DNA from: Glutamicibacter sp. B1
GTDB taxonomy: Bacteria > Actinomycetota > Actinomycetes > Actinomycetales > Micrococcaceae
DNA length: 64,000 nucleotides
Assembly (NCBI RefSeq): GCF_039602135.1
Contig: NZ_CP125942.1
Coordinates: forward strand, 1,116,001 to 1,180,000
Direction of reading: 5' to 3'
Position 1 is the stretch's first letter, and every line of letters begins with the position of its first letter. A program made the translations under genes and the position numbers. The notes under the pieces are model-generated. The model saw only the letters and a program-made list of their open reading frames with translations, had not been told where the DNA came from and ran no database searches. Positions 51,073-60,503 of this stretch are shown piece by piece.

Positions 51073-52590
51073 TTAGAACAAGCCCTTCGGAGCGGCTTCC
51101 AGATCGATCACGCCGGCGGCGGCCACGATATTCAGCTGGTCTAGTTCGCCAGCGCCAAGGTTTTCCAGGTTTTCGGCAGCGGCGATGAAACGGTCGATTT
51201 CCGCCTCGTCCACCAGACCGGTGGCCAGGGTGCGGAACTTGTTGATGTACTGTTCGCGGGCGAAGGGGCGAGCGCCCAGTGGGTGGGCGTCGGCCACGGC
51301 GATTTCATCGGTGATGATGGTGCCATCGTTCAGGGTAATCTCTACCGAACCGCCGAAGGCCTTCTCGGAGATGTCGAGCGAGTGGTAACGACGGGTCCAC
51401 TCTGGGTCTTCTTCGGTGGTGACCTTGTGCCACAACTCTACGGTGTCGGCGCGTCCAGCACGCTGCGGCGAGTAGGAATCCACGTGGTGCCACGCACCGT
51501 CCTGCAGGGCGACCGTGAAGATGTACGGGATGGAGTGGTCCAGGGTCTCACGCGAAGCGGTTGGATCGTATTTCTGTGGGTCGTTGGCTCCGGAGCCGAT
51601 GACGTAGTGGGTGTGGTGGCTGGTCTTGATTAATACCGACTTCACGTTCTTTGGATCGGCGGCTTCTGGGTGTTCGCCGTGCAGCTTGCGGGCAAGGTCG
51701 ATCCAAGCCTGTGCCTGATATTCGGCGGAGTGTTCCTTGGTGTAGGTGTCCAGGATGGCTCGTTTGGCTTCGCCTGCTTCTGGCAGTGGCACCTCATAGG
51801 CAGCATCCGGACCATCGAGCAGCCAGGCGATGACGCCGTCTTCACCTTCATAGATCGGCACTGGGGAAGTCTGTCCGCGCATGGCGCGGTCCGCGGCTTC
51901 GACGGCCATCTTGCCGGCGAAAGCTGGAGCATGTGCCTTCCAGGTGGAGATCTCGCCCTTGCGCGATTGGCGGGTCGCGGTGGTGGTGTGCAGGCCTTGA
52001 CCGACGGCCTGGAAGATCGTTTCGATATCTAGACCCAGTAGGGTGCCGATGCCGGCAGCTGCCGATGGGCCGAGGTGTGCCACGTGATCGATCTTGTGCT
52101 TGTGCAAGCAGATGGCTTTGACAAGGTCCACCTGGATTTCGTAGCCGGTGGCAATGCCTCGGATGAGGTCCTTGCCCGATGCGCCGGCGTGCTGAGCCAC
52201 GGCAAGGATCGGTGGAATGTTGTCGCCTGGGTGGGAATACTCGGCAGCAAGGAAGGTGTCGTGGTAGTCGAGCTCGCGGACTGCTACACCGTTGGCCCAA
52301 GCAGCCCACTCTGGGGAGACTTTGTCGGTGATGCCAAAAACAGAAGCGCCAGCGCCACCGGACGATGGCCCGTGGGTCAGTGCCTGCGCGCGGGCGGCGA
52401 TGATTGGTCCACGGTTCAGCGAAGCAATGGCTACCGAGGCATTGTCAATAATGCGGTTGATGATCATCTCGCGCACCTCGTCGGTAACTTCTACCGGGTC
52501 GGCGGCGACGGTGGCGATCTTGTGAGCCAGTTGGTCTTCACGGGCTAAGTTTTCTTCGGAGCGGTAAACGCGTACAGGATGCTTGATCAT
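51073..52590 (-). CDS. prpD: 2-methylcitrate dehydratase (MmgE/PrpD family)
   Basis: About 505 residues. Dehydrates 2-methylcitrate in the methylcitrate cycle. Family marks: [37 protein letters not shown], and the C-terminal dimerisation region ending [13 protein letters not shown] 52590 has AAAGG 8 nt upstream; another ATG at 52596 overlaps the stop of the gntR gene but sits too close to that RBS. Operon order gntR-prpD-prpB-prpC. Confidence 0.95.
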   Translation of the reverse strand: MIKHPVRVYRSEENLAREDQLAHKIATVAADPVEVTDEVREMIINRIIDNASVAIASLNRGPIIAARAQALTHGPSSGGAGASVFGITDKVSPEWAAWANGVAVRELDYHDTFLAAEYSHPGDNIPPILAVAQHAGASGKDLIRGIATGYEIQVDLVKAICLHKHKIDHVAHLGPSAAAGIGTLLGLDIETIFQAVGQGLHTTTATRQSRKGEISTWKAHAPAFAGKMAVEAADRAMRGQTSPVPIYEGEDGVIAWLLDGPDAAYEVPLPEAGEAKRAILDTYTKEHSAEYQAQAWIDLARKLHGEHPEAADPKNVKSVLIKTSHHTHYVIGSGANDPQKYDPTASRETLDHSIPYIFTVALQDGAWHHVDSYSPQRAGRADTVELWHKVTTEEDPEWTRRYHSLDISEKAFGGSVEITLNDGTIITDEIAVADAHPLGARPFAREQYINKFRTLATGLVDEAEIDRFIAAAENLENLGAGELDQLNIVAAAGVIDLEAAPKGLF

Positions 52591-52592
52591 AT

Positions 52593-53240
52593 TCATTGCC
52601 TTTCTGAACCGGCCGAATGGGCCATGATGTGGGTTAAAGATTGGTGAAGATGCACGATCGTGGCCGCGGAAGCGACCTCGGGGTTTCCGCTAGCGATGGC
52701 TCGTGCGATGGCAGCGTGTTCACGCGCGGATTCTTTGAGGCGGCGCGGATTGTCCTTGGCCATGCGGCGCACCCGTTGCAGGTTCACCCGTAGCGTGCGT
52801 AGAGCGCTGGACAGGTACTTGTTGTTTGCCGCCTCGTCGATGGAGTCGTCCAGTAGTTGAGTCAGCTGGTAGTACGCCTCGCGAGATCCTGGGCTCTTCA
52901 CTTCGTGGGCGGCCGCGTCAAAGCGTCCGGCTAATTCAGCGAAACTCTCACGGTGCGTTGAGCGAGCAGCTTCTTTGGCGCTGGCGCATTCCAACGCTAC
53001 GCGCAGCACAAAGAGGTCTTCGACGTGGTCATCACTGACTTCCGAAACGACCGTGCCTCGTCCGCGCTGTTGTACTGCCAAGCCGTCGGCGACCAATCGG
53101 CCCAGCGCCTCACGCACCGGTGTGCGTGAAACTCCTAGGCGTTCTGATTGCTCGACTTCTGCAAGTACGGTGCCCGGAGCTATGCGCCATTCGACGATGT
53201 CGGTGCGCAGACTTTCGTAAGCCTTGTCACTTGCCCTCAT
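52593..53240 (-). CDS. GntR family (FCD) transcriptional regulator of the prp genes
   Basis: 215 residues. N-terminal winged helix ([31 protein letters not shown]) with the RTPVREAL recognition motif, followed by an all-helical FCD ligand-binding domain. Such regulators respond to carboxylates. First gene of the prpDBC operon and divergent from prpE; two identical TGTATACAT elements in the divergent region are its likely operators. It replaces the sigma54-type PrpR of enterobacteria. Confidence 0.93.
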   Translation of the reverse strand: MRASDKAYESLRTDIVEWRIAPGTVLAEVEQSERLGVSRTPVREALGRLVADGLAVQQRGRGTVVSEVSDDHVEDLFVLRVALECASAKEAARSTHRESFAELAGRFDAAAHEVKSPGSREAYYQLTQLLDDSIDEAANNKYLSSALRTLRVNLQRVRRMAKDNPRRLKESAREHAAIARAIASGNPEVASAATIVHLHQSLTHIMAHSAGSERQ

Positions 53241-53246
53241 ACTGCA

Positions 53247-53322
53247 ATTGTATACATAGAATTCTCGAAATTGGGGAAAGTGGCAAAAAATTCCGACTTG
53301 CTCGCAGTTTGTGTATACATTG
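53247..53322. promoter_or_regulatory. Paired GntR-type operators between prp operon and prpE
   Basis: TGTATACAT occurs at 53249-53257 and again at 53312-53320, both with a GTATAC palindromic core as in FCD-type GntR operators. They are 63 bp apart (six helical turns), one near each divergent promoter. Confidence 0.75.
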
Positions 53323-53425
53323 CTCTTGCGATGCTGTGATCGGGGTCATAGTGTTAAAGCCGAGGGCAATCTTGCCCACTCATGCAGGTGCCGGGCGATG
53401 ACGCCCGCGTCAGGAGGAAAGAACC

Positions 53426-55342
53426 ATGGCACAGGAATATCGTCGGGCCTTCGCCCAGGCCACCAACGACCCAGCTAGTTTCTGGCTAGAAGCAGCTAAA
53501 GACCTTCAGTGGGATACCGCACCACTTATAGCGATCGACGATTCCCGTAAGCCACTGTATTCATGGTTCCCAGACGGACAACTAAACCTCTCGAACAATG
53601 CACTGGACCGGCATGTGGCGGCGGGCCGGGGCGAGAATATTGCCCTGATCTACGATTCCGCGATGCTCGGGAGCGTTCATAAATACAGCTATGCGCAGCT
53701 ACTGCGTGAAGTTGAAACCTTCGCTGGCGTGTTGGTCGCCCGCGGCATCACCATGGGAGATCGCGTTCTGATTTACCTGCCCATGATCCCGCAAGCGGTC
53801 ATCGCCATGCTTGCTTGCGCCCGACTTGGGGTCGTGCATTCTGTGGTTTTTGGTGGTTTTGCCCCTAAAGAGTTGGCGGCGCGCATCACTGACTGTGCAC
53901 CGGTCGCGATCATTACAGCCTCCGGCGGCATAGAACCGAGTCGCCGCATCGAATACCTGCCTGCGGTCGCTGAAGCGCTGTCGTTGGCGCAACCAGCGGT
54001 CAAAGATGTGATTGTTGCTCACCGCGACGGGTTCGAACATGAGATCTCCGAGTATCAGAACCAACCCATCAATGGCCAAAATATCACCTGGTTGGATTGG
54101 GATCAGCAGGCGCGCGAGGCCAGCCCGGCCGGTGCAGTATCGCTGCCCTCCACCCACCCGCTCTACGTGTTGTATACCTCGGGCACGACCGGGGCGCCCA
54201 AGGGGGTCGTGCGCGATACCGGTGGTTACGGGACCGCGCTGCAATACTCGATGAACGCGATCTACGACGTGCACCCGGGGGACACCATGTTCACCGCCTC
54301 CGATGTGGGCTGGGTGGTAGGGCACTCCTATATTGTGTACGCACCACTGATCGCCGGCGCTACCACGGTGCTTTACGAGGGCAAGCCCGTGGGCACCCCG
54401 GATGCCGGAGTCTTTGGTCGAATTATCGAAGACCATAAGGTCACCATGATGTTTACCGCACCCACGGCCCTGCGCGCAGTGCGCAAGGCTGACCCGGCAG
54501 GTCAGCTGATCGCCGGTCATGATCTTTCCAGTTTGCGGTCCTTGTTTGTTGCCGGCGAGCGCTTGGATCCAGATACCTACCACTTTGCCACCGAGCTATT
54601 TCAGGTTCCGGTGGTGGATAACTGGTGGCAAACCGAAACTGGGTGGCCGATCGCCTCCAATCCTTTGGGGCTAGAAGAGTTGCCGGCCAAGGCGGGATCG
54701 CCCACCACTCCGGTGCCCGGTTTTGACGTTCAGGTTCGTGATGCCTTAGGTGAAGAACTGCAGGCGGGGCAAGAAGGGAATATTGTTGTACGACTGCCCC
54801 TGCCTCCGGGTGCGTTGACCACGCTCTGGGGTAATGATCAGCGGTTTATTGACACCTATCTATCGCAGATCGAGGGCTGCTATCTGACCGGAGACTCGGG
54901 GTTCCTGGACGAGGACGGGTACCTGTTTGTGATGGGTCGTACCGATGATGTCATCAACGTCTCCGGGCACCGGTTGTCCACCGGGGCCATGGAGCAGGTG
55001 TTAGCCAGTCATCCTGCGGTCGCCGAGTGTGCGGTCATTGGGCTGGCCGATGCCCTGAAGGGCCAACGGGCCAGTGGGTATGTGGTGCTGAAATCAGGTG
55101 TAGCCATCGAGCACGACGCGCTCGCCAAAGAAATTATTGCCCTAGTGAGACAACATATTGGTGCGGTGGCTGACTTTCGTGAAGTGACGGTGGTTTCGGC
55201 CTTGCCAAAGACCCGTTCGGGCAAGATCTTGCGCAAAACTATGCGCCAAATCGCCGATGGTAAAGAATACACAGTTCCCTCAACCATTGAGGATGTGGCG
55301 GTACTCGATGATCTGGTTCCGTTATTGCGCCCCGGAACGTAG
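53426..55342 (+). CDS. prpE: Propionyl-CoA synthetase
   Basis: 638 residues of the acyl-AMP ligase family. Activates propionate to propionyl-CoA, which feeds PrpC. P-loop-like A3 motif YTSGTTGAPKGVVRDTGGYG at about 249 (the RDTGGYG variant marks PrpE against AcsA), GDSGFLDEDGYLFVMGRTDD, and A10 KTRSGKILRKTM with the catalytic Lys near 603. RBS GGAGGAAAG. Transcribed away from gntR-prpDBC. Confidence 0.95.
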   Translation: MAQEYRRAFAQATNDPASFWLEAAKDLQWDTAPLIAIDDSRKPLYSWFPDGQLNLSNNALDRHVAAGRGENIALIYDSAMLGSVHKYSYAQLLREVETFAGVLVARGITMGDRVLIYLPMIPQAVIAMLACARLGVVHSVVFGGFAPKELAARITDCAPVAIITASGGIEPSRRIEYLPAVAEALSLAQPAVKDVIVAHRDGFEHEISEYQNQPINGQNITWLDWDQQAREASPAGAVSLPSTHPLYVLYTSGTTGAPKGVVRDTGGYGTALQYSMNAIYDVHPGDTMFTASDVGWVVGHSYIVYAPLIAGATTVLYEGKPVGTPDAGVFGRIIEDHKVTMMFTAPTALRAVRKADPAGQLIAGHDLSSLRSLFVAGERLDPDTYHFATELFQVPVVDNWWQTETGWPIASNPLGLEELPAKAGSPTTPVPGFDVQVRDALGEELQAGQEGNIVVRLPLPPGALTTLWGNDQRFIDTYLSQIEGCYLTGDSGFLDEDGYLFVMGRTDDVINVSGHRLSTGAMEQVLASHPAVAECAVIGLADALKGQRASGYVVLKSGVAIEHDALAKEIIALVRQHIGAVADFREVTVVSALPKTRSGKILRKTMRQIADGKEYTVPSTIEDVAVLDDLVPLLRPGT

Positions 55343-55353
55343 CGATGTGTGGG

Positions 55354-56103
55354 TTATGCGCGCGGGGCTATCTGGTATTCATATTCTGGGCGTCCCCGCG
55401 TGCCATGCCGGGGTTGTTTGATCACGTTTTTGGCGTCGAAGAGGTGCTCTAAATAGCGTCGGGCGGTTACCCGCGAGATGCCGAGTTCTTCTCCAAGTTC
55501 GGTCGCTGAGAGGCGACGTTCGGGCTGGCTGGCTAGGTGTTCGGTGATTTGCGTGAGGGTTTCGGCAATGAGCCCCTTGGGCAATGATGCTGACGCGGTG
55601 GAGGTGCGCAACGCGGAAAAGGCAGTATCCAGGGCGGCTTGGCTGGTATCGGAGCCGGTCGAATGCATGCTGGCCATGAAGCGTCGGTGGTTTTCGAGCT
55701 TTTCGCTGAAGGCGGCGAAGGTGAAGGGCTTGATCAGGTATTGAGTGATGCCCGTGGCGACCGCGGAGCGGACCACTGCGAGGTCGCGCACGGCGGTGAT
55801 GGCGATGATGTCGGTGGTCAGACCCAGGCCGCGCATCCTTTTAGCGACGTCGATGCCATGCAGATCGGGCAATGTCATATCCAAGAGGACCAGGTCAAAG
55901 GGGGAGCCCGAACGCTGGGCACGGGTCAACAGGCTGAGCGCTTCTTGGCCATTGTTGGCGATCGCCCCGGTATGAAAACCGGCGACCCGGTTGACGTATT
56001 TGGCATGTGAGAGCGCGGTTTCCGGTTCGTCATCCACCACCAAGACAATGATCTTCTGGTTCGCCGACGCAGCATGTGGGGCAGTGAGGCGGGGTTCTGT
56101 CAT
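55354..56103 (-). CDS. CitB/DcuR-type response regulator
   Basis: 249 residues. Receiver domain with acidic pair D24/D25, phospho-acceptor D75 (LVLLDMTLPD) and K125 (YLIKPF); C-terminal helix-turn-helix (SATELGEELGISRVTARRYL). Partner of the kinase whose gene ends 13 nt upstream. Probably controls the divergent dctA, as related systems do for C4-dicarboxylates or citrate. Confidence 0.93.
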   Translation of the reverse strand: MTEPRLTAPHAASANQKIIVLVVDDEPETALSHAKYVNRVAGFHTGAIANNGQEALSLLTRAQRSGSPFDLVLLDMTLPDLHGIDVAKRMRGLGLTTDIIAITAVRDLAVVRSAVATGITQYLIKPFTFAAFSEKLENHRRFMASMHSTGSDTSQAALDTAFSALRTSTASASLPKGLIAETLTQITEHLASQPERRLSATELGEELGISRVTARRYLEHLFDAKNVIKQPRHGTRGRPEYEYQIAPRA

Positions 56104-56116
56104 GGGCTCTCCTTGG

Positions 56117-57814
56117 CTAGTTGGCCTTCGCTAGCGGCAGGGTCACGGTGAAGATCGCCCCGGCATCATTGTCAACATTCATTGTGCCACCTAGTCGCAA
56201 CACCGCCTGCTGGACCAGTGCCAGTCCCAGTCCGCGCGGTGCCGAGCCTTTTTTGGTGCTCACCCCAAAGCGGAGCAGCTGATCTAAAAATTCTGGTTCG
56301 ATCCCGGGTCCGGAATCGGCCACGGAAATGATCAGTTCTTCGGGCAGGGCCGTGACTTCGACCCACACGGTCGCCTCCTGAGTACCAGCAGAAACGTCTA
56401 ATGCGTTATCTAAGAGGTTGCCGACGATGGTGACCATATCGGTGGCGGCGATGGCATCGGCCGGAATGATCCCTTGCGCGGTGATATCTAGCTTGACCCC
56501 ACGTTCGTGAGCCTGGGCGGTTTTGGCCACCAACAAACTGGACAGGTAGGCATCGTCGATGGAGTGGACGATCGCGTCGGTCAGTTTTTGTGAGTGCTGA
56601 CGATCGTCCACGGCGAAGGCCAACGCGCGATCGCTTTGCCCGTTTTCGATCAGCGTGGCGATGGTGTGTAAGCGGTTGGCGTGTTCGTGGGTTTGCGCTC
56701 GCAGGGCGGTGGAGAAGGTCTTCAGTGATTGCACCTCGCTGGCCAGTTCTTGCACCTCGGTCAAATCCCGTAGCGTCATGACCTGACCGGTCAGCGGTTG
56801 CACGCCGAGCCACCGCAGCGGAGTGTCGGCACGTTTGGGTAGTCCGGCATTGGTTAATCGCGCCGGGCCCTGGGAAATGGATAGGACGCTGCGCGCTCCC
56901 AAGTGGATTTCGTCTTTACAGCTGCGACCGGTGCGCATCAGCGTGCTCAGGGTTTCAGGAATCTGGATTTGCGATAGGTCTAGGCCGTTCGGTGGCACCT
57001 GCTCGGGTAGGTCCAGCAGTCTGGCGGCCTCTTGGTTGTAGAGCACGATGCGATGTCGTCGATCCAGCAGGACCAGTCCTTCGCGCACCGAGTGCAAGGC
57101 GGAGAAGTAAAAGGCGTAGAGCCGGCGCAGCCCGTGCGGACCAAATCCGAGGGTTGCCTTGTTGATGTAGCGCGAGAAGGACCAAGAAGTGAATCCGGCC
57201 AGCAGTAGGGCCAAGGCGGAAACCAACAGAATTTGTGGAAGTTCACTGCGGTAGATGGTCTGCAGGTTTTCTAGGGTAATACCTGAGGCCACCAGCCCGA
57301 CGAGTTTTCCATCGTGATAGACCGGAGCGATGGTTCTCACCGACAGCCCCAGGGTGCCTAAAGCTACTTCGTTGTAGGTCTGACCGGATAGGGCTTGGGC
57401 GGTGGAGCCAGAGTATTTTTGCCCGATCCGTTCGGGGTTGGGATGGGTCACCCGCACGGTGTCCGGGGTCATGATCGAAATAAAATCTATCCCCTGCCCG
57501 CGGTCCAAAATCTTGTTGGTATAGGGCTGGAGCAGTGCTGAGGGATTCTCGCCGGCCAGCGCATTGCCAACGAAGGGGTCATTGGCCAAGGTGATGGAGA
57601 TGGTCGCGACCGTGGCCTGCTTGTCCTCCAGAATGACTCGAGCTTGCTGCTGATAGGTCGACACGGCCATGCCGATCACCACGAGGACAACAACCAGCAT
57701 TTGCGCGGCAAAGATCAACACCGCAAAGGACCAGCCATTGCGGGTCAGGGGAGCGGGGATGGCATCGTTGCGACCGGCTGGGGTCGCGGACAGATCGGTG
57801 AAGTGGTCAGTCAT
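56117..57814 (-). CDS. CitA/DcuS-type sensor histidine kinase
   Basis: About 565 residues. Membrane span 29-51, an extracytoplasmic PDC/sCache sensor domain (about 52-190), a second span at about 191-213, a cytoplasmic PAS domain (DRRHRIVLYNQEAARLLDLP), a Spo0B-like H-box ALRAQTHEHANRLHTIATLI, then the HATPase with NLLDNALDVS, DSGPGIEPEF and APRGLGLALV. Senses a small carboxylate outside the cell (by family). ATG 57814 has AAAGGAG 9 nt upstream; the earlier start at 57877 lacks support. Confidence 0.93.
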   Translation of the reverse strand: MTDHFTDLSATPAGRNDAIPAPLTRNGWSFAVLIFAAQMLVVVLVVIGMAVSTYQQQARVILEDKQATVATISITLANDPFVGNALAGENPSALLQPYTNKILDRGQGIDFISIMTPDTVRVTHPNPERIGQKYSGSTAQALSGQTYNEVALGTLGLSVRTIAPVYHDGKLVGLVASGITLENLQTIYRSELPQILLVSALALLLAGFTSWSFSRYINKATLGFGPHGLRRLYAFYFSALHSVREGLVLLDRRHRIVLYNQEAARLLDLPEQVPPNGLDLSQIQIPETLSTLMRTGRSCKDEIHLGARSVLSISQGPARLTNAGLPKRADTPLRWLGVQPLTGQVMTLRDLTEVQELASEVQSLKTFSTALRAQTHEHANRLHTIATLIENGQSDRALAFAVDDRQHSQKLTDAIVHSIDDAYLSSLLVAKTAQAHERGVKLDITAQGIIPADAIAATDMVTIVGNLLDNALDVSAGTQEATVWVEVTALPEELIISVADSGPGIEPEFLDQLLRFGVSTKKGSAPRGLGLALVQQAVLRLGGTMNVDNDAGAIFTVTLPLAKAN

Positions 57815-57991
57815 CTCGCGCTGCTCCTTTCTAGATCTGAGCCTTTGAGTAGTTGGGCGTGACCAATATGAACGCAATAGAGATGCACATCACTTCCGAG
57901 TGCACCATTGAACAGAACGATTCTACGTAATACCGGCTTGGCAAGGATGCCAACAGCGGTATTTGGCACTTTTCAAGGGTAGGGCAAGGAC

Positions 57992-59290
57992 ATGACTGTC
58001 ACCGAAGACATGAAACCGGGCGGCAACAGCGCCGCAGACACAACGAAGAAAAAAGACCGTACTCACTGGCTGTACATTATGGTGATCGCTGCCGTGGTTC
58101 TCGGCGCAGCGATCGGCCTCATTGCCCCGGAAGTTGGCAAGTCGCTGAAGCCTCTGGGCACCGCCTTTGTGGCCTTGATCAAGATGATCATCGCTCCAGT
58201 CATTTTCTGCACCATTGTTTTGGGCATTGGCTCCGTGGCCAAGGCTGCGACCGTTGGCAAGGTCGGCGGTTTGGCATTGCTGTACTTCGTGACCATGTCG
58301 ACCTTTGCTCTGGCCATCGGCCTGATCGTTGGTAACCTGATTCACCCAGGTGAGGGCCTGCAGCTCAAGCCATATGAAGCTGCCAGCGGTTCGGATTCGA
58401 ACGCCACAGTTGATTTCTTGATGTCGCTGATCCCTGGTGATCTTCCGGTGCTGCCAACCCTGGTCGTTGCACTACTGGTTGGTTTTGCCCTGCAGGGCAT
58501 GGGTAAGGCTGGCGAGCCGGTCCTGATCGGCATCCAGCACATTCAGAAGGTCGTCTTCCGCATCATGATGATGATCATGTGGGTTGCTCCTATTGGTGCT
58601 TTTGGTGCGATCGCCGCGGTGGTTGGCGCGACCGGTTGGGCTGCCATTGGCTCGATGGCAATCCTCATGGGTGCCTTCTACCTGACCTGTGCACTATTCA
58701 TCATCGTCATTCTGGGCTCCCTGTTGCGTGTGGTCACCGGACTGAACATCTTCGCGCTGCTCAAGTACCTGGCTCGCGAGTACCTGTTGATCTTCTCCAC
58801 CTCATCCTCCGAGTCGGCCTTGCCACGTTTGATCGCCAAGATGGAACACGCTGGCGTTTCCAAGCCGGTTGTCGGCATTACGGTACCCACCGGTTATTCC
58901 TTCAACCTTGATGGCACCGCGATCTACCTGACCATGTCGGCGCTGTTCGTCTCGACCGCCATGGGCATGCCGATGAACTTGGGTGAGCAGATCGGCCTGT
59001 TGGTCTTCATGATCATCGCTTCCAAGGGTGCTGCCGGTGTGACCGGCGCGGGCCTGGCAACCCTGGCTGCTGGTCTGCAGGCGCACCGTCCCGAATTGTT
59101 GGAAGGCATGGGCGTGATCGTGGGCATTGATAAGTTCATGTCCGAGGCTCGTGCGCTGACCAACTTCACCGGTAACGCTGTCGCCACCTTGCTGATTGGC
59201 AAATGGACCAAGGAAATTGACCTGGACCAGGCCAAGGCGGTGCTTTCCGGAGCCCGACCATTCGACGAAACCAGCGTTGAAGGACACTAA
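57992..59290 (+). CDS. dctA: C4-dicarboxylate:cation symporter
   Basis: 432 residues of the glutamate/dicarboxylate DAACS family. About eight membrane segments plus re-entrant loops: the serine-rich HP1 loop STSSSESALPRL, the TM7 motif NLDGTAIYLTMSALF, and NFTGNAVATLLIGKW near TM8. Imports succinate, fumarate or malate with cations. Divergent from the two-component system that probably regulates it; RBS AAGGACATG is very close to the start. Confidence 0.94.
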   Translation: MTVTEDMKPGGNSAADTTKKKDRTHWLYIMVIAAVVLGAAIGLIAPEVGKSLKPLGTAFVALIKMIIAPVIFCTIVLGIGSVAKAATVGKVGGLALLYFVTMSTFALAIGLIVGNLIHPGEGLQLKPYEAASGSDSNATVDFLMSLIPGDLPVLPTLVVALLVGFALQGMGKAGEPVLIGIQHIQKVVFRIMMMIMWVAPIGAFGAIAAVVGATGWAAIGSMAILMGAFYLTCALFIIVILGSLLRVVTGLNIFALLKYLAREYLLIFSTSSSESALPRLIAKMEHAGVSKPVVGITVPTGYSFNLDGTAIYLTMSALFVSTAMGMPMNLGEQIGLLVFMIIASKGAAGVTGAGLATLAAGLQAHRPELLEGMGVIVGIDKFMSEARALTNFTGNAVATLLIGKWTKEIDLDQAKAVLSGARPFDETSVEGH

Positions 59291-59299
59291 GCGCTAACG

Positions 59300-59336
59300 A
59301 AAAATCCGTTACCCACCTCGGGTAGCGGATTTTTTG
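59300..59336 (+). terminator. Terminator of dctA
   Basis: 15-bp stem with one wobble (59300-59314 with 59320-59334), 5-nt loop and a T6 run. The best Rho-independent terminator in the window. Confidence 0.92.
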
Positions 59337-59379
59337 TGCCCCTTTTGGTGGGCGACCTGTTCATCCGATGCGGCACAGC

Positions 59380-59391
59380 TAGGATCGGGAT
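59380..59391 (+). promoter_or_regulatory. -10 element of a leaderless deaminase gene
   Basis: TAGGAT (59380-59385) lies 6 nt before ATG 59392 with no Shine-Dalgarno sequence. Confidence 0.6.
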
Positions 59392-59841
59392 ATGGATCTA
59401 GACGGTTTTTACGACCCGCACGCCCTGATCGAACTAAACGACGCGGAACAAGAACTCGTGGAGTTTGCGCGAAGAACCATTGATGCCTCCACCGATGCGG
59501 TGCCCGGTGGCGACGGTCTACACACCATGGGCAGTGCGGTCCTTGATGCCACCGGCAGTATGCACGCAGGGGTGAACCTCTATCACTTCACCGGCGGACC
59601 CTGTGCTGAATTAGTCGCACTGGCCACCGCACGGGCTTCCGGTGCCCGCGCGCCTGAGGTGATTGTGGCGGTGGGCAATGAAGGACGCGGGATCAAGAAT
59701 CCCTGCGGTCGGTGCAGGCAAGTCATGGCCGATAGCTATCCTCAGCTGCGGGTTATCGTCGATACCCCAATTGGGGCGCGCACCGTGAAAATTGCCCAGC
59801 TTCTGCCGTTAGGTTTTGATTGGGTCGCCGAACAGGCTTAG
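59392..59841 (+). CDS. Blasticidin-S-deaminase-like cytidine deaminase family protein
   Basis: 149 residues, zinc-dependent deaminase fold. Zinc ligands C71 (in FTGGPCAEL, with catalytic E73), C105 and C108 (PCGRCRQV). The stretch GVNLYHFTGGPCAEL and VGNEGRGIKNPCGRCRQV is close to the fungal blasticidin S deaminase I remember (GVNVYHFTGGPCAEL, GNENRGILSPCGRCRQV), including the position of the loop. It may therefore deaminate cytosine-nucleoside antibiotics, or act as a plain cytidine deaminase; activity is unproven. Leaderless start. Its stop overlaps the convergent VOC gene by 4 nt. Confidence 0.88.
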   Translation: MDLDGFYDPHALIELNDAEQELVEFARRTIDASTDAVPGGDGLHTMGSAVLDATGSMHAGVNLYHFTGGPCAELVALATARASGARAPEVIVAVGNEGRGIKNPCGRCRQVMADSYPQLRVIVDTPIGARTVKIAQLLPLGFDWVAEQA

Positions 59842-60176
59842 GCCACCACGGAAGAGAGAACGACGCGGTTACCATCGGGATCTACCAGCTGAAGAATCTG
59901 TGCTCCACCACCTGGTTGAAGTCCTTGATGTTCGATGCCGAGCTGCAATAGACGTTGAGCCTGCGCTGGCAAGTCGGACACTTCAAGTACCACTGTGCTG
60001 TGCCCTGATCTTTGCGGTTCGCACCAGACTTGGATGCCAAACCCCGGGCCAAGATGCCATTCGAGCAGTCCGTCCATCGGTCGGCGGTCAGGTTTTCGAG
60101 CAAAAAGCTTCGTATACCAGGACTCGGCACGTTGCAGGTCGCTGACCGTACAGTTCCCAAGCAAGCCAGAAAACAT
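59838..60176 (-). CDS. VOC/glyoxalase superfamily protein
   Basis: About 112 residues, two beta-alpha-beta-beta-beta modules: FSGLLGNCTVSDLQRAESWY with DGLLEWHLGPGFGIQVW, and STVVLEVSDLPAQAQRLLQL with QILQLVDPDGNRVVL. Such proteins can be glyoxalases, dioxygenases or antibiotic-binding proteins; the LVDPDGN pattern is general. ATG 60176 is preceded by GGAGTGAGG; ATG 60227 would add residues without family match. Convergent, 4-nt overlap, with the deaminase gene. Confidence 0.85.
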   Translation of the reverse strand: MFSGLLGNCTVSDLQRAESWYTKLFARKPDRRPMDGLLEWHLGPGFGIQVWCEPQRSGHSTVVLEVSDLPAQAQRLLQLGIEHQGLQPGGGAQILQLVDPDGNRVVLSSVVA

Positions 60177-60503
60177 TGACCTCACTCCTGACAGGCTAGT
60201 GTTGAGCTTGCCCATCCATTGCAACACCGCCAGTTCCTCGGCACCAGCCGTGAGGGGGAATCACCAGCAAATGCGTAAGAAGCACAGTAATCAGCTTGGG
60301 GTGGGTTCGGCGAAATGACCGGTGCCGTGGGAACGCGGGTTCACGTTCAGCTCGCATACAACATTTGAGTTAAGGTTCAAGGTAAAGGCTCGCCGTGTAG
60401 AACCCCAAAAAGCCCAGTTCTTTTGCTCCGCCCGATAACCTTGAATTGAGCTTAAGGCTCGAAGAATTTAGGTCGATCCAACGGGAAGTGTGGTTAACCC
60501 ATC
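60177..60503. other. Intergenic region before parA
   Basis: About 325 bp between divergent genes, no ORF of merit. Two related elements stand out: TGAGTTAAGGTTCAAG (60366-60381) and TGAGCTTAAGGCTCGAAG (60447-60464), about 81 bp apart, the second an inverted repeat (GAGC-TTAAG-GCTC). They could be operator sites, but I cannot assign a binder. Confidence 0.35.
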
